A DNA stretch of 64,000 nucleotides from Breoghania corrubedonensis (GCF_003053845.1 NZ_QAYG01000001.1:186001-250000); one strand, 5' to 3'. Numbered from the stretch's first letter, positions 52,925 through 62,858 are shown. Numbers and translations are program-made. The notes: generated from the letters alone by a model not told the origin.

Positions 52925-54475
52925 ATGAGCGAGCGCCCTCGCCGGGGCATCCCGCCGGTTATCCGGAAGCTGCCACGGAGGGTCTCCGCCTTGCAGCCAG
53001 TTCGTGATGTTGCGCCCAAGGTCTCGCTCGGGCAATCGATCCGCTTTGTCCTGTTCGTCAACGGCATGCTGTTGCTGTTGCTGGCCGCCGCCATGCTGGT
53101 GCCGATGCTCATCGACCTGGCGAGCGACAGTATCGACTGGCACGTCTTCGCCCTGTCGGCGATGGTGACGGGCTTTGTCGGCGCCGCCCTGGTGGCCGCC
53201 ATGCGCCAGCGCGAACCGCAGATCGAAATGCGCACCGGTTTCCTGCTCACGGTCACGAGCTGGACCGTGCTGTGCGCTTTCGCGACCCTGCCGCTGGCTT
53301 TCTCTTCGCTGCATCTGAGTTTCACCGACGCGTTTTTCGAGACCATGTCGGCGCTGACGACGACAGGCTCCACCGTGCTGTCGGGCCTCGACACCATGCC
53401 CTGGGGGCTGTTGTTGTGGCGCTCGCTGCTGCAATGGCTGGGCGGTATCGGCATCGTCGTCATGGCGATCGTCATCCTGCCCTTTCTGCGCATCGGCGGC
53501 ATGCAGCTTTTCAGAACCGAATCCTCCGATATCTCCGGCAAGCCGGTGGCGCGCGTGGTGCAAATGACGGAGCTGACGGTTGCCGTCTATGTCGGGCTCA
53601 CGGCGGCCTGCGCGATCGGCTTCATCGTCGCGGGCATGCCGAGCTTCGATGCGGTCAACCACGCGATGACGACGATCGCCACGGGCGGACTGTCGATCAA
53701 GGATGCTTCGCTCGGCTACTACCATTCGCTGCCGATCGAACTGGTCGCCATCGTCTTCATGACGGCGGGTGCCCTGCCGCTGATCTGGTATGCGGAATTG
53801 CTGCGCGACCGGAGCAAGGCGCTTCAGGAAACGCAGGTGCGCGTCTTCATCGCGGTGCTGTGCGCCGCCATCGTGCTGATGACGACATGGAACATGGTCG
53901 CCAACACCATGGACATCCGCACCGCCTTGCGGCTGTCGGCCTTCAACGTCACCTCCGTCCTCACCGACACAGGCTTCGCCACCACCGACTTCTCCGCCTG
54001 GGGCGGGTTCGCCGTCGGGCTGTTCTTCCTGTTGATGCTCGTCGGCGGATGCGCGGGTTCCACCTCCGGCGCCATCAAGATCTTCCGCTGGCAGATCCTG
54101 TTCTCCAGCCTTGGCGCGCAACTCAAGCAGGCCATCTCGCCCCACCGCGTGGTGGTGACGCGTTACGCGGGAAGGACCGTCGACAGCGAGATGGTCGACA
54201 GCGTGCGCAATTTCTTCTTCATGTACGTGATCACGCTGCTTGTCCTCTCGCTTCTGGTGATGGCGACGGGACCGGACTTCCTCTCCGCCACCAGCGCAGT
54301 CGCCCAGGCGATGGCCAACGCAGGGCCGGGACTATCGCCCGCCATCGGCCCGGCCGGCAATTTCGCGGGGATGAGCGATCCGGCCAAATGGCTGCTCGCG
54401 CTCGCCATGCTGCTGGGACGGCTGGAGCTTTCCACGGTCTACATCCTGCTTCTCGTGGATTACTGGCGGCGCTGA
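52925..54475 (+). CDS. TrkH-family potassium uptake protein (first copy)
   Basis: Potassium-translocating membrane subunit of the TrkAH/KtrB superfamily, four MPM (membrane-pore-membrane) repeats. 516 residues; the first 45 are basic and cytoplasmic. Pore-loop segments: [22 protein letters not shown] (P-loop 1, around 160), [28 protein letters not shown] and [18 protein letters not shown], each with the selectivity-filter Gly. The regulatory TrkA (KtrA) partner is not in the window. Divergent from aroC and convergent with a second trkH-like gene. An internal TTG at 52991 is an alternative start. Confidence 0.9.
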   Translation: MSERPRRGIPPVIRKLPRRVSALQPVRDVAPKVSLGQSIRFVLFVNGMLLLLLAAAMLVPMLIDLASDSIDWHVFALSAMVTGFVGAALVAAMRQREPQIEMRTGFLLTVTSWTVLCAFATLPLAFSSLHLSFTDAFFETMSALTTTGSTVLSGLDTMPWGLLLWRSLLQWLGGIGIVVMAIVILPFLRIGGMQLFRTESSDISGKPVARVVQMTELTVAVYVGLTAACAIGFIVAGMPSFDAVNHAMTTIATGGLSIKDASLGYYHSLPIELVAIVFMTAGALPLIWYAELLRDRSKALQETQVRVFIAVLCAAIVLMTTWNMVANTMDIRTALRLSAFNVTSVLTDTGFATTDFSAWGGFAVGLFFLLMLVGGCAGSTSGAIKIFRWQILFSSLGAQLKQAISPHRVVVTRYAGRTVDSEMVDSVRNFFFMYVITLLVLSLLVMATGPDFLSATSAVAQAMANAGPGLSPAIGPAGNFAGMSDPAKWLLALAMLLGRLELSTVYILLLVDYWRR

Positions 54476-54497
54476 GACCGGGGCGCCGCGAGCCGGC

Positions 54498-55982
54498 TCA
54501 GCGATAGAAGGCCGGCACCACCAGCACGAACACGGTCATGATCTCAAGCCGGCCGATCAGCATGGCGGCGGAAAGGATCCATTTCGCGGCATCGGGCAGC
54601 GAGGCGAAATTGCCGGCGGGGCCAATGACAGCGCCTATGCCGGGGCCGACGTTGGACAGCGCCGTAATGGAGCCTGACAGCGCCGTCATCGGATCGACGC
54701 CGGCGAGCTGCAAAAGCAGCGACACGGCGAGCCAGGTCGCGATGTAGAGAAAGAAGAAGACGCAGACCGAGGCCACTTCCTCATCGGACAAGGCGCGCGC
54801 GCCGTAACGCGGCACGATGATGGCGTGGGGAAAGCTCTGGCGGGTCATCAGCTGACTGATCATGCGCGACAGCACCTGAAAGCGGAAGATCTTGATGCCT
54901 CCCGCCGTGGAGCCCGTGCAGCCGCCGACAAAGGTGAGCAGAAAGAACATGCCGGCCACCGGCGTTCCCCAGGCCAGATAGTCCTGCGTCGCGTAGCCCG
55001 TCGTGGTGACGACGGAAACCACGTTGAAGGCGGACTGCGTCAGGGCGGACGCAAACGGAATGCCATCGACGATGACAAGCCAGAGCGCGATGGCGAAGCT
55101 GACGACGGAGAGAAACAGCAGAAAGCCGACGACCTGCGTCTCCACGCGACTGGAAGACTGGGCGCGCCGGGCAAGGCGGACATAGGTCAGGAACGGAATG
55201 CCCGATGCCGCCATGAAGAAGACCGACGCCCAGTCGATGAAGGCGTTGTCGAAATAGCCCATCGAGGCATCGTGGGTCGAGAACCCGCCGGTGCATACGG
55301 TGGTAAAGGCGTGGTTGAGGGCATCGAACCAGCTCATTCCGCCGATCCGGTAGGCGAGGATGCAGGCGGCCGTGATCAGCATGTAGATGGCAAAGATCGC
55401 GAAGGCGAGCTGGCCCGACCGGTAGAAGAGCTTTTCCGAGCGGTCGGAAGATTCCAGCTTGAAGAGCTGCATGCCGCCAAGACGCAGGAAAGGAAAGATC
55501 ACCAGCGCCATGCCGATGATGCCGATCCCGCCGACCCACTGCATGAGCGAACGCCAGAGCAGGACCGTCTCAGGCTGGTTGTCGAGCCCGCTCATGACCG
55601 TGGAACCGGTGGTGGTCACGGCCGAGACGGTCTCGAAATAGGCATCGGCGACCGACAACCCCTCCGGCGACAGCATCAGGGGGACCGCGGCCACGAATGG
55701 CACCACGACCCAGGCCGTTGTTACGAACAGCACCGCCTGGCGGAAATCCATTCCGTATCGGGTCGGCGTGAAGGTGACGATGATCGCCACACCCAGCATG
55801 AAGGTGCCGACAGAGGAAACCAGGAAGGCCTGTGCCTCGCCATCAAGCAGCGACATCGAAACCATGACCAGCAGCATTTCGGCGAGCGCGATCACGATCA
55901 GCAGCCAGCCGATCGGAAAGATCACCAGATTCCGGCGATCGGCGGCCGAATGGCCTTTCGCAGTCACGCCATGTTCCGTCAC
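54498..55982 (-). CDS. TrkH-family potassium uptake protein (second copy)
   Basis: 494 residues, same fold as its convergent neighbour and about half identical in the pore segments: TTTGSTVMSGLDNQPETVLLWR, TTVCTGGFSTHDAS, TTTGYATQDYLAWG and NVGPGIGAVIGPAGNF. Lies 22 bases tail to tail from the first copy. The N-terminus begins with a hydrophobic segment rather than the basic extension seen in the first copy. Two paralogs may have different affinities, regulators or partner TrkA proteins. A head-to-head ancestral duplication followed by inversion is plausible. Confidence 0.9.
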   Translation of the reverse strand: MTEHGVTAKGHSAADRRNLVIFPIGWLLIVIALAEMLLVMVSMSLLDGEAQAFLVSSVGTFMLGVAIIVTFTPTRYGMDFRQAVLFVTTAWVVVPFVAAVPLMLSPEGLSVADAYFETVSAVTTTGSTVMSGLDNQPETVLLWRSLMQWVGGIGIIGMALVIFPFLRLGGMQLFKLESSDRSEKLFYRSGQLAFAIFAIYMLITAACILAYRIGGMSWFDALNHAFTTVCTGGFSTHDASMGYFDNAFIDWASVFFMAASGIPFLTYVRLARRAQSSSRVETQVVGFLLFLSVVSFAIALWLVIVDGIPFASALTQSAFNVVSVVTTTGYATQDYLAWGTPVAGMFFLLTFVGGCTGSTAGGIKIFRFQVLSRMISQLMTRQSFPHAIIVPRYGARALSDEEVASVCVFFFLYIATWLAVSLLLQLAGVDPMTALSGSITALSNVGPGIGAVIGPAGNFASLPDAAKWILSAAMLIGRLEIMTVFVLVVPAFYR

Positions 55983-56337
55983 AAAGAAGCTCTTCGCGGG
56001 ATCGAAAACGGCGCTCGGCGCCGATCAGGACACGTGTTTTGATCCAGGCCCGGACGTCGTCGGGGAGGTTCAGGGCCCGGCAGCCGGAACCGTCTTCCGG
56101 TGTCTGTCGAATAGACCATTTCCAGCGCACGCGAAAGCACTTGACGAAATCGCGAACATGGATGAAATGGCGATCGTCCCGCATGGCCAAGCACGTGCCC
56201 GGCCGGCAGATCCAACAAGACAGGATCCCAGCCCGCCGCAGCGCCCAGAAGACGCCCGGAGGCGGCGCAACCGGCGGGGCGTTCGTCATTTTCAAACTTC
56301 GGCCGCACATGACGGCCTGCTTTCAAGGAATACCCCG
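55983..56337. other. Intergenic region trkH2 / DUF1344
   Basis: 355 bases, divergent control region, high G+C. Both strands have partial open frames without protein-like character. AAGGAA precedes the DUF1344 start. No terminator or repeat found. Confidence 0.35.
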
Positions 56338-56595
56338 ATGGCTTCCTTTGTCCGGGCAGCGCTCGCGCTCGCCTTCATGACGTTCGCCACCGTCTCCGCC
56401 TTCGCAGACGAGGCGCGCGGCAAGATCGCGTCTATCGACCCCGAAAACTACGTGCTGGTGCTCGACGGCAACCGCACCTTCGCCATCCCCGAGGAGTTCT
56501 ACGTCGAGGATCTGGAACCCGGCATGACCGTCGTGATCCAGTTCGAGGTCGTGGAAGGCGAAAACGTCATCACCGATCTGGAGATCGGCGAGTAA
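56338..56595 (+). CDS. DUF1344 periplasmic protein
   Basis: 85 residues, signal peptide about 1-22 (cut after SAFA), then a short beta-rich domain with the DUF1344 pattern: DEARGKIASIDPENYVLVLDGNRTFAIPEEFYVEDLEPGMTVVI. The domain occurs in Hyphomicrobiales and has no known function; the plan resembles a small OB-fold or copper/calcium-binding exported protein, but no metal ligands stand out. Start at 56338 with AAGGAA eight bases upstream. Confidence 0.75.
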   Translation: MASFVRAALALAFMTFATVSAFADEARGKIASIDPENYVLVLDGNRTFAIPEEFYVEDLEPGMTVVIQFEVVEGENVITDLEIGE

Positions 56596-56619
56596 ACCCG
56601 GCTCGACAACACGGACCTG

Positions 56620-57213
56620 TCAGAGCCAGGTGCCCAGGCGGCCCTGTACGACGAGAACCCGGTCCTGATCGATCGGGCGAACCGGCAAGCAGCCGCTGGG
56701 TGCCGAAAACAGCAGTCCCCGCAACACCCGAAGGACGCCGCCGTGGGTCACCACGACGGCGTCTCCCTCCATCGTCTCAAGCCAGCCGGCGATGCGTCGC
56801 GAGAGCCCCGCGTAACTCTCTCCGCCCGGCGGAACAAAGCCCCATTTGTCGGCCCGACGCGCACGCACCAACCGACGGTTTTGCGCCTTCAGTTCCTTGA
56901 GGGTGGACCCTTCCCACTCTCCAAACGTCAATTCCCTCAAGACATCGCGCCGCTCGAAGGCCGTCGGATCGAGGCCGATCTCGGTACGCACGAGCCGCAT
57001 CGTCTCGCAGGTTCGCCGCATCGGCGACGCAAGATACGCAAAGCTCTCCGGATCGCGGCCAGAGGCCTCGAAATAGGCTTTCACGGCACGTCCGTTACGA
57101 CGCGCCTGGTCGCGGCCGACATCGCTCATATCGACCTCGCGCTGCCCCTGAAGGCGGCCTTCGACATTCCAGGGCGTTTCACCATGGCGAATGAAAATCA
57201 TCGTGGGAGACAT
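56620..57213 (-). CDS. Histidine phosphatase family protein (phosphoglycerate mutase-like)
   Basis: 197 residues with the phospho-His core: RHGE near residues 8-11 (MIFIRHGETPWNVEGRLQGQ), later Arg in ASPMRRTCETMRL, ELTFGEWEGST and the second catalytic His in VVTHGGVLRVL. This fold covers cofactor-dependent phosphoglycerate mutases and broad-specificity phosphatases; the sequence gives no specific substrate. In related genomes it often lies near fabI and aroC, as here, though other genes are inserted between. The start at 57213 is used; an ATG four codons later is possible. Confidence 0.9.
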   Translation of the reverse strand: MSPTMIFIRHGETPWNVEGRLQGQREVDMSDVGRDQARRNGRAVKAYFEASGRDPESFAYLASPMRRTCETMRLVRTEIGLDPTAFERRDVLRELTFGEWEGSTLKELKAQNRRLVRARRADKWGFVPPGGESYAGLSRRIAGWLETMEGDAVVVTHGGVLRVLRGLLFSAPSGCLPVRPIDQDRVLVVQGRLGTWL

Positions 57214-57522
57214 GTGCGATCCGGCGCAGGCGAGCAGGAGGGAGTGCTGGCGCGACTATGGCCGCCCGGATGGCGTGGAGCAAGCGGCGCGGCAACAAAA
57301 CCGCCTGACGGCGCGAAACCTTCGCATAACGGACAAGGCTCGGCGGAAGCCTGTTTTCACAATTGAACGCGGCTGCGTCGAGGATACGCGGGGAGATTGC
57401 CGAGACGAACGAGACCGATTGGCCGGATCGGAAACGCACCGGACAGGGCGGCTCGCCGAGCGTTACCGACGATTTCGCCAATGTCATCTACCGGATTTCA
57501 TTCGGAGACGGAGCGGCGACAA
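57214..57522. other. Intergenic region downstream of the MCP gene
   Basis: 309 bases between the MCP terminator and the histidine phosphatase start. High-G+C, no convincing gene, promoter for the phosphatase not recognisable. Confidence 0.35.
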
Positions 57523-57559
57523 AAAAGGGGAAGCAGGCCAGATGCCGGCTTCCCCTTTT
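57523..57559. terminator. Bidirectional terminator after the chemoreceptor gene
   Basis: Perfect 12-bp stem AAAAGGGGAAGC / GCTTCCCCTTTT with an inner GGC/GCC stem. The minus-strand transcript of the MCP gene runs into it and ends in six T; in the plus direction it also ends in TTTT. Confidence 0.9.
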
Positions 57560-57578
57560 CCTTCAATCGAGCAAGCAA

Positions 57579-59771
57579 TCAGGCGGCACGGACGGTCTTG
57601 AGGAACTCATCCATCACCCGGCGCAACGTCGTGGACTGCGAACTCAGTTCGTCCACGGCGGCCTGAACGTCGCCCGCCGCACTCGTCGCGTCGGAGGCGG
57701 CGGCTGTGATGCCGCGGATATTCTCCGAAACCTGGGAGGACCCTTGCGAAGCCTGCACCACGGAGTAGGAGATTTCCTGCGTTGCCGTGCCCTGCTCGGA
57801 CACCGCCTCCGCGATCGCCGCCGAAACCTGGTTGATCTGTTCGATCACCTGGGTGATGCCGACGATCGCCGTCGCGGATTCCTGAGTGGAGTTCTGGATC
57901 TCGCCGATCTGGGTGGCGATTTCCGAAGTCGCTTTCGAGGTCTGCTCGGCCAGCTGCTTGACCTCTGCCGCCACCACCGCGAAGCCCTTGCCGGCCTCGC
58001 CGGCGCGCGCCGCCTCGATGGTCGCATTGAGCGCCAGAAGATTGGTCTGGTTCGCGATCGTGTCGATGAGATCGATCACGTCGCCGATGCGGGTGGCAGC
58101 ACTCGACAGCTCGCGGACCTTATCAGCGGTCTGTTCGGCATCCGTTGCCGCCTGACCGACGACGCGGGCCGACTCGTCGACCTGCCGCTTGATCTCGCCG
58201 ATCGAGGCGGAAAGCTCTTCCGCAGCGGAGGCCACCGTCTGAACATTGCTTGAGGCTTCGCTGGAGGCGGAGGACGCGGATTCCGATTCGGAAGCCACTT
58301 TCTTCGTCACCGAGTTCATGACGCTGGAGGCGCCCTTCAGCTTGTCGGACGCGCCGACCACGCCCGTGACAACGGCTGCCATGGACCGTTCGAACTCGTC
58401 GGCCAGCTGCATCATGGTGCTGCGGCGCTCCTCTTCCTGACGCGCGCGGTTGGCCGCATCCGTTTCCGCCTTGCGCTTGGCCTCCTGTTCGGCAGCGACC
58501 CGGATCTGATCGACGGCGCGGGCGATGTCGCCGATCTCGTCGCGCCGGTCGGCTCCGGCGATTTCATCCAGCGTCTCGCCTGTCGCCAGCTTGCGCAGGG
58601 CGGCGGTCAGTCTGGCGATGGGCGAGGAAATTCCGCTCGCCAGGAAAGCCATGCAGAGCGTCGCGACCACGGCAATCGCCAGGCCCGTGATGACTTGCCA
58701 GCTCATCTCGCTGGAACTGCGTTCGCTCAGCGACTTGGACAGTTCCGTCGCCTCCGCCATGACGACCGTGCGGGGAACGGTGATCAGAACGGACCAGGCC
58801 TGCCCGGTACGTCCGAGAGCGACGGGAGAGAAGACCTGGAGCTTATCGGTGTTCGGGTCGAGCTGAACCGTCGCGGTGCCGTTGCGAAGGATATCCTGCT
58901 GCTTGGCCGCTTCCGGATCGACCTGATCGAGAGGGCCACCGACGGCAGCCGGCATCTGCGAGGAGGCGACGACGAGCCCGTCGCTGGAAACGATGGTGAC
59001 ATCGCCGCGCCCGCCATAGACGCGCTGTTTCACCTCTTCAGCGAGTGTCTGAACGAAATCGAGGTTGAAATCGGCGCCCGCGACACCGGCGAACTTGCCG
59101 TCCACCATGATCGGCACCGACAAGGTCGCCAGAAAAACCGACTTGCCCTGAACAATGTAGGGCAACGGTGCCAGAACGCTTTCCTTGCCGGTGGTCTGCG
59201 GGCCAATGAACCACCCCCCCTTCATGACACCGTTAGGATGAAGGGCGGTGCTGTCATATTCGACCAGCGGCTGCAGGGCGATATTGCCGTCCGCATCGCG
59301 TGTCCAGTACGGCAGGGCACGGCCGGTCTTGTCGGATCCGACGCCCTTGTTGCCGACGAATGCCGCGTCGTTGCCGTCGAGCGCGTTCGGCATCCAGGCA
59401 CTGTAGGTGCCGTTGAAACGCGGGTTGTCCTTCAAGACGCCAAGCAGAATCGCGTTGAGCTGGGCGCGCCGCTTGTCGGGCTCGGTCGCATCCGCACCAG
59501 CCCCGGCGACGACTTCGAGAGCCCGCGCCATGTTGCGCGCGGCGTTGAAGGCGGTCGTCACCTCGTTTCCGATCACACTCGCCTGAGATGCGGCAAGGCG
59601 CTGAAGCGATTGTCGGCTGCTGGTGTCGAGGAGTTCTTCGACATTCGTTGCAACGTAGCGGGAAGTCCTCTCAACCGAGTAGATGTTGAAGCCCACCAAA
59701 GTGCCGATCGCGGCCAGAACGCAGAAGGTGGATACGGCCACGATCTTGACTTTTACTGAATGCAAATTCAT
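57579..59771 (-). CDS. Methyl-accepting chemotaxis protein
   Basis: Chemoreceptor of about 730 residues. N-terminal helix (about 7-30), a periplasmic double-Cache-like ligand domain (about 40-330, containing YWTRDADG and GADFNLDF typical of dCache), second helix (about 355-375, [16 protein letters not shown]), HAMP (about 378-430), a coiled-coil and the highly conserved signalling tip [30 protein letters not shown]. No CheR/CheB pentapeptide is at the C-terminus. Start at 59771 ([10 protein letters not shown]) with GGTGGGGG upstream; a longer frame to 59831 is less likely. The upstream region contains a CtrA-like site. No chemotaxis operon is adjacent. Confidence 0.93.
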   Translation of the reverse strand: MNLHSVKVKIVAVSTFCVLAAIGTLVGFNIYSVERTSRYVATNVEELLDTSSRQSLQRLAASQASVIGNEVTTAFNAARNMARALEVVAGAGADATEPDKRRAQLNAILLGVLKDNPRFNGTYSAWMPNALDGNDAAFVGNKGVGSDKTGRALPYWTRDADGNIALQPLVEYDSTALHPNGVMKGGWFIGPQTTGKESVLAPLPYIVQGKSVFLATLSVPIMVDGKFAGVAGADFNLDFVQTLAEEVKQRVYGGRGDVTIVSSDGLVVASSQMPAAVGGPLDQVDPEAAKQQDILRNGTATVQLDPNTDKLQVFSPVALGRTGQAWSVLITVPRTVVMAEATELSKSLSERSSSEMSWQVITGLAIAVVATLCMAFLASGISSPIARLTAALRKLATGETLDEIAGADRRDEIGDIARAVDQIRVAAEQEAKRKAETDAANRARQEEERRSTMMQLADEFERSMAAVVTGVVGASDKLKGASSVMNSVTKKVASESESASSASSEASSNVQTVASAAEELSASIGEIKRQVDESARVVGQAATDAEQTADKVRELSSAATRIGDVIDLIDTIANQTNLLALNATIEAARAGEAGKGFAVVAAEVKQLAEQTSKATSEIATQIGEIQNSTQESATAIVGITQVIEQINQVSAAIAEAVSEQGTATQEISYSVVQASQGSSQVSENIRGITAAASDATSAAGDVQAAVDELSSQSTTLRRVMDEFLKTVRAA

Positions 59772-59881
59772 GCGGAAACCCCCACCGAGCCAGCGGCATG
59801 TAGTTGAAACCAAGACGCACTTCACCCGCAAGCAACACGCATGCGCATAACTCGTCTAACATTATTTGTATTTATCCAGCA

Positions 59882-59896
59882 TTAAATAATCATTAC
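59882..59896. promoter_or_regulatory. CtrA-box-like sequence upstream of the chemoreceptor gene
   Basis: TTAA, seven bases (ATAATCA), TTAC at 59882-59896; one mismatch from the CtrA consensus TTAA-N7-TTAA. It lies about 111 bases before the MCP start in an A+T-rich region where chance matches are easy. Confidence 0.3.
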
Positions 59897-60205
59897 TTTA
59901 GACGGTAGGTAATAATACTAATATTTCAATCAATAATTATAACTATTAATAACTAAAAATGCTTATATACTTGAGTTTCTGAGCCAAGAAAACGAGCGGA
60001 GCCCCAACACACGCACTTCGTCTTTTTGGAGAAATTGCCTTCGCTCGCACGACGCAGCGCCGGAACGCGGGGAGCGTTCATCACGGGAGCACGACGTCGC
60101 GATGCAGGGCGTACGGATATCGGAGGACAGCAAGCGCTCCGGACAGATCCACCCGGCAACGACGCTTCAAACCCGGCCGACGCAAAATGCAGGCGCTGTC
60201 ACGCG

Positions 60206-60232
60206 AAAACGGGCGCGAAGGAGTCGCGCCCG
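60206..60232 (-). terminator. Intrinsic terminator after fabI
   Basis: In the fabI direction a CGGGCGCGA / TCGCGCCCG stem with a 5-base loop is followed by TTTTC, 65 bases beyond the fabI stop. Confidence 0.8.
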
Positions 60233-60298
60233 CTGGTAACCCGCAAGACAAAGCCGGCAGCAGGTGGCGGCTGAATTCTGGCGTGCCGTACGGCGCGC

Positions 60299-61117
60299 TC
60301 AGACCGTGGTGATGTCCGGCGCGTCGACGTTCTTCATGCCGACGACGTGGTAGCCGGAATCGACGTGCGTCACTTCACCGGTGATGCCCCGAGCGAGATC
60401 GGAAACCAGGAACATGGCCGCATCGCCGACCTCATCGATCGTGGTGTTGCGGCGCAGCGGCGAATTGTATTCGTTCCACTTCAGGATATAGCGGAAATCG
60501 CCGATGCCGGAGGCCGCCAACGTCTTGATCGGACCGGCGGAAATCGCGTTGACGCGAACGTTGTTGGGGCCGAGGTCGACAGCGAGATAACGCACGCTCG
60601 CCTCCAGCGCGGCCTTGGCGACGCCCATGACATTGTAGTTCGGCATCACGCGCTCTGCGCCAAAATAGGTCAGTGTCAGGATCGCGCCGCCGTCCGTCAT
60701 CAACTTCTCCGCGCGGCGCGCGATCGTCGTCAGCGAGTAGCAGGAGATCAGCATCGTCCTGGAGAAGTTCTCCGGCGTCGTATCGACATAGCGGCCGGTC
60801 AGCTCATCCTTGTCGGAAAACGCGATGGCGTGGATCAGAAAATCAATCTTGCCCCACTGCTTCTCGACCTCGGCAAAAACCGCGTCGATGGTGGCTTCGT
60901 CGGTGACATCGCAATGGCCGACGACAATGCCGCCCAGTTCGGCCGCAAGCGGCTCGACACGCTTCTTCAGGGCATCGCCCTGGTAGGTGAACGCGAGTTC
61001 CGCACCGGCATCCCTCAACGCCTTCGCAATGCCCCAGGCAATTGACCGATTATTCGCAATGCCCATGATAAGGCCGCGCTTGCCCTTCATCAGTCCGCCT
61101 GTTTCCGCCATCGTCAT
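60299..61117 (-). CDS. fabI: Enoyl-[acyl-carrier-protein] reductase FabI
   Basis: NADH-dependent reduction of enoyl-ACP, last step of each elongation cycle; target of triclosan and isoniazid-type inhibitors in other bacteria. 272 residues of the SDR fold: GIANNRSIAWGIAKAL (NAD loop with Ser), the active-site YFGAERVMPNYNVMGVAKAAL (Tyr-x6-Lys) and AISAGPIKTLAASGIGDF. Start at 61117, with ATG at 61111 (MAETGG) possible. Single gene, followed by its own terminator and divergent from an FAD-linked oxidase gene 190 bases away. Confidence 0.96.
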   Translation of the reverse strand: MTMAETGGLMKGKRGLIMGIANNRSIAWGIAKALRDAGAELAFTYQGDALKKRVEPLAAELGGIVVGHCDVTDEATIDAVFAEVEKQWGKIDFLIHAIAFSDKDELTGRYVDTTPENFSRTMLISCYSLTTIARRAEKLMTDGGAILTLTYFGAERVMPNYNVMGVAKAALEASVRYLAVDLGPNNVRVNAISAGPIKTLAASGIGDFRYILKWNEYNSPLRRNTTIDEVGDAAMFLVSDLARGITGEVTHVDSGYHVVGMKNVDAPDITTV

Positions 61118-61308
61118 CCCCTAAAACAAAAGCCCTGTAAACGCCCGCGCGCACCAAACCAGCGCGGAGATCGGGCCGGCCTCCTATCGCACACCCCCCT
61201 TGAAGCTTCAAGACACGCCATCTCCATGTTGGCAAAATCCGTTCACGGCTTTAAACGACTGGGGAGACTTCTCCCAAGCGCCCCAAACTCGCATCGAGAC
61301 AGCGCCAG

Positions 61309-62739
61309 ATGACAAAACCTCTTGCCAAGCCTTCCACCGATCTCGTCGCACGCTTCGCCGCCATCGTCGGTGAAAAGAACGCCCTGACGAAGGACGCCGA
61401 CACCGCGTCCTACCTGGTCGAGCCGCGCGAACTCTATCCGGGCAAGACAGCGCTGGTGCTTCGGCCGGGCTCCACACAGGAGGTGTCACAGATCCTGGCG
61501 CTGGCCAACGCGGAAGGCATCGCGGTCGTGCCGCAGGGCGGCAACACCGGGCTCGTCGGTGGCCAGATCCCCGACGTTTCGGGGGATCAGATCATCATCT
61601 CGCTGTCGCGCATGAACCGCATCCGCGAAATCGACGAGAGTGGAAACACCATGACGGTGGATGCCGGCGTTGTCCTGGAGACGATCCATCGGGAAGCCGA
61701 AAAGATCGGCCGGATCTTTCCGCTGACGCTCGGCGCGCAGGGCTCGTGCGAGATCGGCGGCAACCTCTCGACCAATGCCGGCGGCACGGCCGTGCTGGCC
61801 TATGGCAACACCCGCGAGCTCATTCTCGGGCTCGAGGTCGTGCTGCCCGACGGACGCGTCTGGGAGGGTCTGAGGAAACTTCGCAAGGACAATACAGGTT
61901 ACGATCTGAAACAATTGTTTATCGGTGCGGAGGGCACCCTGGGGATAGTCACGGCCGCCGTTCTGAAGCTGTTCCCGGCCCCCAAGGCGCAGGAAGTGGC
62001 TTTTGCGGGACTCACCGATCCGGAAGGGGCACTTAAGCTCTTCAACATGGCGCGTGCGCGGGCCGGATCCATGCTGACCGGCTTTGAACTGATGCCGCGC
62101 ATCGGCATCGAGTTCACACTGAAGCACCTGGACGGCGCGCGCGATCCGCTGATGGCGCCGCATCCCTGGTACGTGCTGATGGAGCTTTCCTCGGGCAGCG
62201 ATGCGGAAGCCGCGCGCGCGCTGATGGAACTGATCTTCGAAGACGCCTTCGAGCACGGACTGGTGGACGATGCGGCGCTCGCCGAAAGCGTCGCCCACCG
62301 CGAGTCCTTCTGGCGCCTGCGCCACGGCATGTCGGAGGTCCAGAAGGCGGAAGGCGGCTCGATCAAGCACGACGTGTCGGTGCCGGTCGCCAGAATTCCG
62401 GAATTCCTGGAACGGGCCACGAAGGCGATCGAGGAAGCGATCCCCGGCTGCCGCCCCTGCCCCTTTGGCCACATGGGCGACGGCAACATCCACTACAATG
62501 TCTCGCAGCCGGTGGATGGCGACAAGGCGGCGTTCCTGGCGCGCTGGGACGAGGCGAACAATATCGTCCATGCGATCGTCGACGAACTTGGCGGCTCGAT
62601 CTCGGCCGAGCACGGCATCGGCATCCAGAAACGACACCTGCTGCCGAAGGTGAAGAGCGACGTCGAGCTCGACATGATGCGCGCGCTCAAGGCGACTTTC
62701 GACCCGAACGGGATCATGAACCCGGGCAAGATGCTCTAG
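61309..62739 (+). CDS. FAD-binding oxidoreductase (D-lactate / D-2-hydroxyglutarate dehydrogenase type)
   Basis: 476 residues: FAD_binding_4 (PCMH) domain about 40-220 (VVPQGGNTGLVGGQIPDVSGDQIIISLSRMNRIREID), then the FAD-oxidase C domain with HMGDGNIHYNV (near 388) and the C-terminal HGIGIQKRHLLP and NPGKML. This is the family of bacterial D-lactate and D-2-hydroxyglutarate dehydrogenases and GlcD; the exact 2-hydroxy acid is uncertain. It needs an electron acceptor such as ETF or cytochrome. Divergent from fabI. Confidence 0.9.
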   Translation: MTKPLAKPSTDLVARFAAIVGEKNALTKDADTASYLVEPRELYPGKTALVLRPGSTQEVSQILALANAEGIAVVPQGGNTGLVGGQIPDVSGDQIIISLSRMNRIREIDESGNTMTVDAGVVLETIHREAEKIGRIFPLTLGAQGSCEIGGNLSTNAGGTAVLAYGNTRELILGLEVVLPDGRVWEGLRKLRKDNTGYDLKQLFIGAEGTLGIVTAAVLKLFPAPKAQEVAFAGLTDPEGALKLFNMARARAGSMLTGFELMPRIGIEFTLKHLDGARDPLMAPHPWYVLMELSSGSDAEAARALMELIFEDAFEHGLVDDAALAESVAHRESFWRLRHGMSEVQKAEGGSIKHDVSVPVARIPEFLERATKAIEEAIPGCRPCPFGHMGDGNIHYNVSQPVDGDKAAFLARWDEANNIVHAIVDELGGSISAEHGIGIQKRHLLPKVKSDVELDMMRALKATFDPNGIMNPGKML

Positions 62740-62802
62740 GTATTGATCCGGAGAGTTTCCTATCGACCAAGCGATTCCGCTTCGTCGGAAAGTGCTCGAG
62801 GG
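62738..62802. repeat. Dispersed repeat, copy 2 (inverted arrangement)
   Basis: Begins with AGGTATTGATCCGG (shared 14-bp core with 50090-50103), then AGAGTTTCCT; its reverse complement reads GAGCACTTTCCGA ... GAATCGCTTGGTCGA, resembling the 50-kb copy (GAGCATATTCCGATCAG ... GAATCGGTCCGATCGA). It starts inside the last codons of the preceding oxidoreductase gene. Confidence 0.5.
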
Positions 62803-62829
62803 TATGGACCCGTGCCGATTGCGGCAAGG

Positions 62830-62858
62830 GCCCGCAAGGGCACTCAGCCCTTGCGGGC
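62830..62858. terminator. Perfect hairpin overlapping the methyltransferase stop codon
   Basis: 12-bp stem GCCCGCAAGGGC / GCCCTTGCGGGC around a 5-base loop that contains the TGA stop of the TPR-methyltransferase gene. One arm is inside the coding sequence. No T-run follows on either strand, so the role is unclear (mRNA stability or weak termination). Confidence 0.55.

Larger units (their letters stand above)
59772..60298. other. Intergenic region MCP / fabI with A+T island
   Basis: 527 bases. About 59850-59980 is strongly A+T-rich and contains the MCP promoter and a CtrA-like site; the remainder is ordinary non-coding sequence ending in the fabI terminator. No gene is called. Confidence 0.4.
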
